This document shows, piece by piece, positions 12,201 through 24,100 of a stretch of DNA of 64,000 nucleotides. How positions within the stretch are numbered: position 1 is the first letter of the stretch; each line of letters begins with the position of its first letter. Origin of the DNA: Cristatella mucedo (lineage: Eukaryota > Bryozoa > Phylactolaemata > Cristatellidae); contig WPIO01000062.1 in the NCBI GenBank assembly GCA_009760855.2, positions 126,001 to 190,000 of the forward strand, given 5' to 3'. The notes beneath the pieces were generated by a model. That model searched no databases and was not told the DNA's origin. It saw only the letters and a program-made list of their open reading frames with translations. The position numbers and the translations under genes are program-made.

Positions 12201-15093
12201 CTTAGTGCGAGATTCGGTTAGTTGCTTTCATTCTTGATTCCTCATTAGCATGATCTTGCATCACGAATGATTTCCAGCTCTCACATCATGAATACCTGTA
12301 CCTTTCTTCTTTCTCGACCCATGTAGGTCGGTCGGTCAGGCATATTTCTCTGGCCGCCGAGCACAACAGATATCATGGTTGCAGTTGGTCAACCAACTGC
12401 CAATTAAAGGACATTGGTATGCATTCAAGCATTACACGTATTCGGTTAGAGCACGTTAAATGAAATTGTAAGCCAAGTCACTGTGCAGAACGGTAGTCTC
12501 GATAGCTTAATCGGTAGAGCGATGAACTGATAGCTCTTAGGATGCAGTATCGTTCCCTGTTCGAGGCAAAACAATACGTCTCACTTTTTTACTCTGAAGG
12601 CTTTCTGTTGTTCGGCATTTTGAAATTAAGGATCTTAATAAATCTGCTGCATTTCTCTTTTGTATAACGATTCCTGTACAATGTTCCTAGTAAAAGCAGT
12701 CCCCAGCTTTGACAGCACCTCAAAGTCCAACGATGTTGCACATACAGTGAGGCAATTGCAGCTCGATCATACTCTCAATATGCATGCAACTATTGTCAAT
12801 CGAGAGGATACCTACCTGTACCAATTGCAGGAAATGCTATAGAATCGACTTTAAACTCCTCGGCTCTTGTGAGACATTCATGAACTATCTTTTCACAGTC
12901 TAGTTTGGCATCAACATGCATTATGCAGTCACACTTCAGCAGTCCAGCCGAGGTCAACAAAATGCCTGAGCAGTCGATGGGTCCTTCAAAAATATAGCAC
13001 CATAGCTGAGTGCAAGCGCTCATTTGGTGCATCGTCAACAAGTTTTAGCTCTCGATGGCGTATGGCTGTGCACACACTTACACTATGCTCTCAGCTAACA
13101 AATGATAGCGTATTGCCACGCCAGGAAGACTTTTGAGATGATTAATTGCTGGTTTTTATTCCCTATAATCGGGTTGGCATGTTTATACTTTAGGTTGAGG
13201 CTAATAGTGTATGGTTTGGATTTAGGGCTTTGCATATATAGCAATAAATCACATTTGCGATGCAAAGTTTATGGCTTAGCAGTGCTTTCCCAGCTTTATT
13301 ATGATATATAATTCATTTGTATAGCACCCAAAGGGAACTTAATCTCTATTCAGGTGCTTTACATATGCCACGATGCTCAAGCCCACGAACTTGCTCAGAC
13401 CTTGGTCGGGGCCAGCACCTTTACCACTGGAGCAAACCAAAGAATTGCATGTGCTAGATAAAAGTTTAGTGGTGTTTATAGCTTAGGGTTATTTCAAGGT
13501 AATTTATGACTTCGTGATAAGCAAACATTGCCTGGACGTGAGCTTAAGGTTATATGGTCTACAGGGGAAGGGGATAGATAGCACACACTGCTTTAAGGAG
13601 ATGAAGCCCAAGTAGAGGTAGATAGAATTTGATTTGGAGTGGGTCGGGAGTCAGGAGGACCAGTGTCAGTAGGTGGCATGTCTGAGTGCACTCAAGACCC
13701 TGAGCAACCGAGTGTTAGCCAGGAGGGTAAAGGAAAAGTAGTGCCTGATTTAGCAGCCTCATTTGTATAGGAGCAGATGAGCCTTGACGACTTTCACCAC
13801 CGCTTGCAGTAGGCAATATAAAATTGCCCACCGAAGGACTCGAATCCACGACCTCTGTCGTGGAGAGCAAACACCTTAACTCCTGGGCTATTGCGGCCCA
13901 GTATCAACGGAGCATCAGCAGAGTCAGACAGGGAGTCGGCCAGCCAGCAACCTAGCGGTTTGAGTCCTCGTAATGCAGGGAGCTGGACAGGCACCCTTTC
14001 GACGATGGCAGGAGTTCCGGAGTTGGGTGTGTGAGGCAGAAGGCTCGAGAGGCGGACGGTGCATGACAGACGTAATGGCTCACTAGGTAAGGCGGTTGCT
14101 TTTCATGACCTCGGCCCCGAGGTCGTGGGTTCGAATCCTGCGGTGGGCGATCCTGTATCGCCACTGCAAGCGGTGGTGATAGCCGTCAAGGCTCTTCTGT
14201 CGCTATACAAAAAGAGGCTGTTAAATAAGCTATTATTTTTATTATTATTATTATTAGATATGGTCGTACATGCGTAGCTGGCTGATACCGTGTTAGAGGG
14301 GCTGATATTACCAGGCCATGATAGCCCAGGAGGTAATGTGCTTGCTCTTCACGACCAAGGTCGTGGGTACGAATCCTGCAGTTGGGAGATTCTTTACTGC
14401 CAGCGTTAGTGATGGCCGATAAGGCTCTTCTACCGCTATACAAATTAGGCTGTTAAATCAGCTAATATTTACATAAGAACGTTTACCCGGGGTTTGGGGA
14501 ATGGGTTAGAGCGGCTTTCGGAGCACTCGGAGTTTCTGTTGAGCAACTGGGAGCCTGAACCAAGTTGTTTCTTCGGTAGGAGTGCGGCTGGTTGTAGGAT
14601 GAGGCTCGTACGTGTGTCTTGCTGAGTGCTTTCGAAGAGTGATGAGGTAAAACTGAATTAGACAGTGAGTGACATTGTGCGCTAGTGAATATCGTTCTAT
14701 AGAATTCCCTATTTATACTATGCCTTGTACGTCGTCCAGTTCACCCCAAACTAATGAACCTTTAGTAACGGTAAGTAGGTCAGTGCCAAATTCGATTTTG
14801 GCAGTTGGTTATTCCGCTTGGCAAACGGAAGGATAGGCCTCTTCCGCCGAGCGTTCGGAGTTACAAAATCATCCATGGTGCTCTACCAATTGTTCTCTTG
14901 TTTCATGGCAGCTTTGTAGCCAGGAATAAGTGAGCAGCAAAATCAGCAATTCGGCAGGAAAAATAGGACCAGCAGTTAGAGACAGCAGAATAAAAATTCG
15001 AAGCCATCAAGAAAAAACAGACGAGTTTGCTCCCATAGCATTCTGCTGACATGTCTTCATCTACAAATGATACCTTGCACTAGACACACGCAC

Positions 15094-15129
<36 letters not shown>

Positions 15130-15148
15130 CTGTGTGTGTGTTTAGACA

Positions 15149-15192
<44 letters not shown>

Positions 15193-18100
15193 TATGTGCA
15201 ACGTCACTTGTAAGGCAGCATGTTGACACATAAGCTCCCACCAATGGCTTTAAGGAACCATTGTTAAAACTGAACTCTATTTGACTGACATTGGTAACAA
15301 TAATTAAATTATATTGTAGTTCAAAATCACTCCAGCAATATATGCGATACATTGCGTGCAAGCTAGCCTAAAACACAACAAAATAAATCTTGCTTCTTGG
15401 GAGAATAATGTCCAGGACTGTGGGAAGAAAAATCAGCAGCATTAGAGGGATAGTGAGAGCAGACAGAGAGAAAGTGACAGCAGAAGGAAATTTAAAAAGA
15501 TGGAAAGCAGAGCAATGCATCCAGAGCTAATGCTGTACAGTTTCTTCGGCTTCCTGAGTATTGTGCTAACCTGATCTTCATTTAAGAATCTACCAATTAG
15601 CTAGGAGTATTGTCATTAGTAAGTGGTATCACCTTGATATAAGCACTACTAGTTATTGATCAGTCTTGGTGAGTGAATGCCGTTTCTCTAAGCATATATT
15701 AATTAAGGATGGCAGAAAAATTGAGCTTAAATGTCTAGATTGCATAGTGCAGAGTCAGTAGCATTTTTCTCTTTCCTTTTTCCAGGCTTGTTTGAACCAA
15801 TGCAACACAACTTGGAGAACGAAGCTGCACTGCAGACGCTGGACATCTGAAGGCATACAGAATGTGGAATTAGAGGGTGCAGTTACCACATCTCACGAAT
15901 GAAGCTGACCAACCATCTAGAGCTTAGGCTTTTCTCTTATTGTGCAATAACTCAAACTGACTCTTGTTTGCACTCACTGTACCCTGTGCAAGGCAAACAC
16001 CTGCACCAAATCACAGGCAGCAGTCAACAGGCTACAATAATCAGACACTCAAGTACCAAAGCAGGCACATATTACGCCCCCCTACATACCTTTCAGCCTG
16101 CATTCAGTGGTAATTGTGGGACCACCCTTGCAGACAAGAGCTTTTGAGACTTGACCTGGATAAGTAGCGACAAAAAAGCATCTCGTGTGTGTGGCTCGGC
16201 ATACGGAATTGTACTGCTTGCGAGAGGCATGGGCAGATTCAAACATTAGCAATTTAGCTACCTGCACATTCTTAATAATCTGGGCAATCAATAATTGCAT
16301 TGAACACGAGTCCATTATTTTCAATTCTCTTCAGTTTTCAATTATTTTCAGCAATACAACTCAGCAAGCCAGTGAAATTATGTCACCGTAATGGAGTACA
16401 CTAAGAACAGCAACTCAAAAGTCTGCCCATGAAGCATAGCAGCATGGCATGGATTCGGCCGCGGTGAGAGGAGGAGACTTCGGCAGAAAAGCCCAAAGCA
16501 TGGACCGTGAATGAAGCCGTGAGCCTGAGCCACCACAATATCGTGATACTAGTCCACATAGTTCAGTTACAAAATATGCAAAACATGAGAACATAGGAGT
16601 AATTTAGACAAAGGTGTATAGCTACGAGCACCGTTGAACAAACTCCAACATCTCACACGACGTCTGCTGGAGGTCACATTGCCCTGATGAATTAAACTAG
16701 CTCAAAGTAGAAGCAGCTGATTCACATTCGACCGATAAGACGAAAAGCTTAACGACGAGCCGTTCTCGTGCGAGCTGCCCTTCGTGATCCAGGCATGAGC
16801 CTCCCCCAGATTGAATACTAAGGCTCAGCTATGCTAAGCCCTACAGCACTTATCATCACCTGCTCTCCGACCTAACACAGAAACCGACGTCTTTCTACCG
16901 CAAAACACAGGTGGTAGTTTTAAAGTCAGCTTAGAATGGGTTGATGGAGGCTTCCCTTTTGAGAAGCCACGATGATTCCACAAATTACTGCTTAGCAAAC
17001 AAAAAGCATCCACGTTTTGAGGTTTGACGTACTCGGGCTCGAACACTGGGCTATGAAGCTACATTACTGGGTATAAAGCCAAAAAAAATAAAGATATGCA
17101 CCCAGAGTGGCTATTTTTAATATAGCAACTTTAACATGAGAGGCCCAACGTACAGGCACTTCCTTCGTCTGACGAGGTACACCCTAATGAATGGGGAAAA
17201 GTAGGAGCTTCAGACTTCAGCTTCAGCTAGCTGAGGCCCATGGGCATTTGTTGAAAGCATAACTGGCAACATGCCACGGATAAATTAAGATGAGTCCCAT
17301 GCCCTAAGAACCACCATTTCAACTGCTCTTCAGTGTAGGACCATTACAACTTCACAAATGAGGGAGACCCAGTGAATGCAATCCATAACTGCTTGGCAGG
17401 AAAATAAGGCTCCACTTGTGCAGCATTGGCAACTGCAGTTGTGGGCTATCGGTATATAAATCATATGGCAAGCTGCAAGCCCTGAACAGATTATTGGATT
17501 GTGTTGCACCGTGGAGAAAGTAGTGTGTCGATGATAATCTCCCTTGACACGATACAGATGAGACCAATGTGGACAGTGATGTCCGGCCTGAGCAAGAAGC
17601 CTATTCAAAGCAGGATCGATTGCCACAGATGTATGACACAGATCAAAGCTGTGCGCAATCGATTCAGACAATCCCATACAAATCATAGGGGTTATGCTAC
17701 GACAGTGCCATTTGCAGAGGTGGAGCAAGGATTTTCATCTGGGGGAAGACCGTTAAGATTTGTATGGGGGCAAGACCCTTAAGATTTTCACGAAGGGGCG
17801 AGACTCACAAACAATTAAAATTTTTAGCTCACATTCGCAGTGTTTATTCGACATGAATTCAGCAGTTCCTCAACGAGTGGAAGTAGGACAACGTCGCATC
17901 GTTGTTGAGATGGTTCAGTGTGGCATCGGAGCAGAGGGCGGCCCAGGTCACTGCCTGCAATGGGGGGAGGGGCAATGTCTCCCCTGCCCCATGGCTCATC
18001 CACTGGCCGTTTGGGCTCTCACATAGCCGTGATTCATGCCGTCGGTAATTATGATTAAATAGTCAACAGGTATAGAAAATAATTGCTATAAGGGTAACGG

Positions 18101-21100
18101 TCAGTCTCATTTACATTCAGGCGAGAAGCCAGCTCTCCAATTCGACCGATCGGCCCGACCTGCCTAGGCGGCTCTGGGCTTAGGCCTACCGGCCTGGCAC
18201 AGGCCAATTTAGGGGCCAAAGCAAATTTTTAGCCTAGGCCGGCTTAGCCTGGCCTAGGTATGGCTACACACCTGTTTACATTGGCAAGCTGGTATAGCTC
18301 AGTGACTAAGGCACCTGCCTTGGCTAAGGTTAATGTATTTGAATACCAAAGTCACGGGCTCAAGCCCCAGGGCATATGTGAAACACCTGAATAGAGATTA
18401 AGTTTTCTTAAGGAGCTTTTCAAATTAATTATATTATATTATATTATCGTGTAGTGGTATAAGAGCCTTAGCTGCTATCACCACTTGCAGCTATGGAATA
18501 ATAATATGGAATACTGTCATTAGCTGGTAATATTGAATTTACTGCTGAAGGACTCAAATCCACGACCTGGGTCACAAAGTGAGAGCACCTTGCCCGTGGG
18601 TAATAATATGACACGTCTACACCAGCCGGAGGATCTCTCTCCCCCTGAGTAACAGAAGGCAACTACCCCCCCCCCCCCTATGCCCGGTGAAAGAACGGGG
18701 ATCATGGCTTCCTAGCCCGTGACCCATGATGGCACCTGAGGCGGTAAAGCCTTCACAAGTCCATTAATGCTTAGGTCCTCTAGGCAGACTGCATTGTCCG
18801 ACAACTGACTGCACAGAACAAGAATAGCGTGACCATTGCCGGCAGCTAAGCCAGAGGGAAGCAGGCAATGCCTGTTTACTTTTCGACCTTCTGGGCCACC
18901 ATCAAATGGGGTTTATTACATTAGAAGTTTCTAATGTGGTTGACAGATCTATCAAAATAGTCGAGTTGTTAGTACTCCTAACTCAGGTTTCTCAGGTCGT
19001 GGGTTCTAACTACCAATCACGACAACCCACATTCCTTAATCAAGCTGCAGGTCGAGCCAACGTCAATCAGTGCCGAGAAATAATCTTGGCCTGGATCACT
19101 GCTCAGAAGAATGTCATTGCAAGGTAAAAACGTACCATTTTGTTGGAGTCACAGGCTTAAAACTGGTCTGCACTTGAACGTTAAGAGCAAAGCTCTCACG
19201 GTGGTCTGTCAGAGTGATAAATGTCTTTTTACGAACTAAGGATGTACATACATGAAAGAAATGATTGAAAAGCTGGTGACTGTGTACAATAATAATTATT
19301 TTAATACAGGTTAGCAACCCGAGAGAACTTAAACCTCTGTCCAGGCACTGTACAACTACGCTGAAAGCAGAGCTAAAAATTCTAGTTAGCTTATTTTGCA
19401 AGCCTTGCATCAGTCTCGTGTTCTCTAAGAACAGCCTTGCATTCACAGGAATACAATTTACTACTGTTACGGTTGAGTCTCTTCTTGATTTAAAAGAGGT
19501 ACAGATCCAAATGTAAGGGAGTGGCTCTTCTGGTAAGCACTTGAGCATAGTAAGCAGCCTGGCAATGATAGTCTAATAGCATTGACGTTGATTGCAATAA
19601 TGCCACCGGTGGTGATGAGATCCAATATGTGGGCACTGGCATAAGTGGCTTCACTAGCATGCTGCATGACAGCAAACCACTCACATATAAGACCCTGCAA
19701 ATGATATAAAGATCAGCTAGAAATATCGCGAGAAATTAAAATGCTGCTATGGGTGGAGCTAGTCGCAAGTAAATCACTGAGTGCTACCAAATTGGAAGCT
19801 AGCACACTACATATCACAGGTACCAAAGAAATTATCTACCTCTAGCATAACGTTGGCAGCTTTACAAGAGAAGAACAACTTGGCCAAAGAGCTGCATAGC
19901 CAATGTGCATTCCAAATACAACATGTTTGAAAAACTCATAAGTGTGACTTGACTAATGAGAATGACGAAAGCATATGATAAAAAATGACAGTCTGGCTTC
20001 ATTAAGCATGCAAAGCAGACATTATTTTGAATTAGATGTGCTCACGGGCTCAGTTGATTCTGCAGAAAGGGCCAGTTTCTATGGCAATGGCCAGGAAATT
20101 AAATTAAATATTTTTTTATCTACAGTAAGTGCCTTGTAGCAATTTGCAAGCAGGGCCTCGCCGGGTTGGGTTTAGAGAAGTCGAGTTTCGTGTACTGTTT
20201 GTGATCTTGTCATCAAGAGTATCGTCAGCTGCCCATGTCAACTAAAAGCCAATGCAAGTAAGAAACTTTCTTATTGTGTGAAATCACATTCGACTTGTCA
20301 TCCGATGTCCCATGATATTTCGGTGACAGCTATGACATCTCTTCCCTCTGCAGCTTGGTCTTAAGTCTGCTTGCAGCACTTCAGCACTGCAGCTAACATC
20401 CAAGAATTTTTCTGACACATGCGCTTTGCAGCAGACCACGCTTGTTGCTTGGTCAGGAAGCGATATTCAGTAGAAAGACACAGACTGAAAGAAGTAGTTG
20501 CAGCATGCGATGAGAGACTTTGGGAGGGGTGTGCCGTGGACCAACCCCACTGGGCCAGAGGCCTCGCTAATTGCAAGGAGCCATAGCAAAGAGATCTCAG
20601 CAAGGAGTACAGAAATGAAGATGCCGCATGTCGCGACCAGAATAGCATGAGCAAACGACCTGCAATGCAATGCTTGACTCGAGTCAGGTTTTAGCATGGC
20701 CAAGCAACGACATGTGAGAGATGCCTAGTGTGGAAGATATGCTGCTGTTACATCCCAGGAACTGGGTAAGTTAAGCAGAAAGAATTGGTGGTGCAAGTGC
20801 ATCCTAAAGCAGACGAACCAGTAAGCAGAGAAGACCTAATAATGATGCATGCAGACGACCAGAAATCATAGCAGTCGGCTGATATTCCACATCTTCAATG
20901 CCAGACAATCACAGCCTGACTGGCAGCATGTGCTTGCATGGCTTTGTGCCAGCCTTGTGTCACAGTATGGCACTGTGTCAGCAGGCAGGCAGATCAGCAG
21001 ATCAGGCAGATCAGCCGGCAGCAGATGCAAAGCCGCCGAGAATTTACCCTTCTCTCAGACCGTAATTGCCGCAAGTTTGAAGGGCCATGAGAGAGCAAAT

Positions 21101-24100
21101 ATTGCTTAACAGTTTACACAGTGCTAACTTCCACACTGCCTTTGTTACTGGCGATTCATGGTACCTACGTTGCACTAGCAGCTAGAGGGGTTCACTAAAA
21201 AATGCTGCCACGAGGCTACAGGGTTTGCATACATGCATCCATAGCAGCGATTATGAGCAAAAAACTGATGAAAAAGTATGCAACGAGCCGTGCTGCACCA
21301 CCGTTCAGAGAGGCAATGCGTGCAGCAGTACCAGAAAGCGAAAGCGCACTGTCTGTGCAGTTTACAACAATTGTTGTGCTCTCTTCACTGATGTCACCCA
21401 TCAAGACGTTGATGTACGTGTCTTTGACCAAGCAGGCCTTTCCTTGTTGCATCATACCAGCTGGGAAGCCGGGCTCTGAAAGAATAGCAGACAGGCTGCC
21501 ATACCGTAAATACCGTAAATGTGGCAATAAAGCTACACTATCCTGTGTAGAATTGGTTTTACTTCAGCATAGCATTTCAGAAGATCGGCAACAGGCAGCT
21601 GGTGGCCCCTAAGACTGGAGGCAGCAAGGCCCCTAGTCATAGGCTCTCCTCATCCGGGCACCTATTGCGACATGTCGTCATGAGCTGCTAGATCCCCATT
21701 GGATCCTAACTATGAGTGCCAGTGGGCAAGGCTCGTCTTCTCTGGGCACGGGACAGCAGGCGAAGCTCATTTCCCCAAGGACTTGAGCTCTAGTTGTAAA
21801 TAATAATAACACTAATAAAACAATGGTATGACAACCTAAGAGGAATAAGGTCCTTCTTGGGTACCTTAAATATGCTGGAGAGGAAGAACGACAACTTCTT
21901 TGTCATAACATGTACAATTTCCGCTGGCATAGAAACATAAAAGAAGATCATTTACACATCTGGAGTAAAGGCTTTGACAGGTGTATTTCTAGCTTCCTTT
22001 GATATCTGTCAAGTCAGAGATGTCTCATATCAGTAGGTAGTGAGCTCCAGGCTTTGGTAGCATAGGAACTAGAGGCACATTCTTCAAAGAATTTTAGGTG
22101 GTTTGTTGATAAGAGACAGAGCTAAATGACCACACTCAGTGGAGTATTAGGAATGACAGGAAGACTGAGGTGCAACTATTTCAGAGAGGTGCGAGCCTGA
22201 GCGAGAGAATAGAGGAACCTAAAACCAAGAGACGGGACATTAAAGACGATATCTAATTTGATGAGGAGCCAGTGCAGGTCGGCAAGAAGTGGTGTAATGC
22301 AGCAGTCGCTAAGTTCACATCAGATAAGCTTAGCTGTAGAGTTTTGCATCAACTCTAGTTTTGTCTTATAGCACAAGTAGAAAGATCTGCCCGCACAAGA
22401 TAAAACAAATACAAGCACCAACTTGGGCTACATTATATTTTTTATCCAAGAGCTCTCCAATTTATACAATGTTATGTTGCTGAAAAAAGGCAGACTTGAC
22501 TCTCAACCTCATGTGGTCATCTTGCGAAAGATCGTACTGAAACAGGACATACAGATTCCATGTACAAGCTATAGGAAATTTTCTAGCAGAACCTATTTTG
22601 AGTGTTAAGCTTTACATTTCGTGGTGAAACTAGTTTTACCCATGAACATTAAACTGTTTTTTTTTGTTATTTTACTTGACAAGTTTACTTCATCCAAGTG
22701 TCAATGTCGGGAATAAAAGCTCCAAGGGAGTTGAGAGACCATGATGAGCGATAGGGCACCGATAAATACATATATACATATATGTATCAAATATTACTTT
22801 TTGTTAACATTTGATACACCAGCTAAAAAGCTGTCTACCGTCTGATTGGAATGAAGCCTGGATTACAACTCGCAGTTACATCGGCAAGAGGGAGAGTCTG
22901 AATTGTGAAAAGAAGTAGACCTAGACCAGATCCCTTTAGTACCATATACTGTATAGGGTCAGCTTAAAAACTGCCGGCCTTTGAAATATCCGCTCTTCAA
23001 TGTCCAAGTGAGGTAGAATCTAAACCGTAGCAATGCTAAGCCAGATGATGCCCAGACGAGACGATTTGCATTTAAGAAAGACTGATTTCTGATGGTATCA
23101 TATGCTGGATAGATTCAGCAAACTATGGCTGGGCTGGGAGAAAGAAGCAAAAGTGGCTTATCGAAGTGTCACAAGCCGGGCTTATGTACGTTGACACCCT
23201 CACGAGACTGGACTTACTAATTGATAGCGGAAGTGGTTCAAGGGCGCACAACTTCTGCTGCTGCTGCTGCTTCCTCAGCAAGATAATCCATCTTTTCGAT
23301 TTGCTAGCATGCATGAGTTAAGCTTAGAATAGCAGAAGCTGCAAAATCCCCCTCCCGATTGTGAAGCCCCTTCTAGGGACACCAAAATGCTGATTGTCTG
23401 TTTTAAGGTCAAGGAGGCTATTCTGGTGCTCGAACTAAATAAGTGAGCATGGCCAACGAACTGATTTATTAAGATGAAATGAGGAAAATGCGACAACTAA
23501 GAAGATATTTTTTCAAAACTGATATGAACTGTACTATCCTGCTAATCGATGCCTACGGGTAGATCCAAAGGGAGCCTGCAGGGGGCCAAAATCTGTAGAA
23601 ACCTACAGAACGTTCAAGCGAATTATGCAGAAGCCAGTAACAATTAATGTATTTTCATGGTATAGAATTCTTCTTACATTTTTAATCTAAGAGCATTACG
23701 TATAGGTGCAATGCATGCACTGCTCCAGTACTGACGCTTTCCCTCTAGAAAGGCCATACATATCTAGGACTGGAACAAAGCTGGACCATAGATACAATTA
23801 CCTATGAGCCAGAGGCAGCCATCGTGGACATAGATACCAATGTGGGAAGATGACTGTGCTTGCACATACCATGGGGTACTTAAAATTGACATGCTGTTGT
23901 AATCGCTCCACACCAATAGGTGCCGGCATAATGGTAACTGTAACTTTTCCATCTAGTTTACCCTAAAATTCAACTACATAAAGCCTCATCTGTTCTGAAA
24001 TTATGTTTGGTAAACCACCGAAAAGTGAAACTCGAGCTACAGACCAGACTCTTTGGAGCATAAAATACGGCAGGCTCTATTCCAACGTAAGCTGTTGTAA

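Noticed and set aside
12998-13005. Acceptor CACTCAG at 13006 for the macrodomain core exon
   Set aside because: It would enter in phase 0 and break the frame from the 66-nt exon; the acceptor at 12984 fits.
14073-14145. A possible tRNA gene at the SINE B heads
   Set aside because: The A and B boxes are good, but the acceptor and anticodon stems do not form and the same head is followed by a SINE body in every copy.
17330-17728. 132-codon minus-strand frame
   Set aside because: Cys/His-rich without a recognisable motif; no splice pair fits the gene, and a second frame overlaps it.
19467-19700. Minus-strand frames following an acceptor-like ATTTGCAG
   Set aside because: No donor in a compatible phase, and the macrodomain is already complete without it.
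21285-21331. Extension of the macrodomain exon reading [16 protein letters not shown]
   Set aside because: It imitates a macrodomain Gly loop, but the donor at 21332 joins in phase to 16155 and supplies the same region; keeping both would duplicate the helix.
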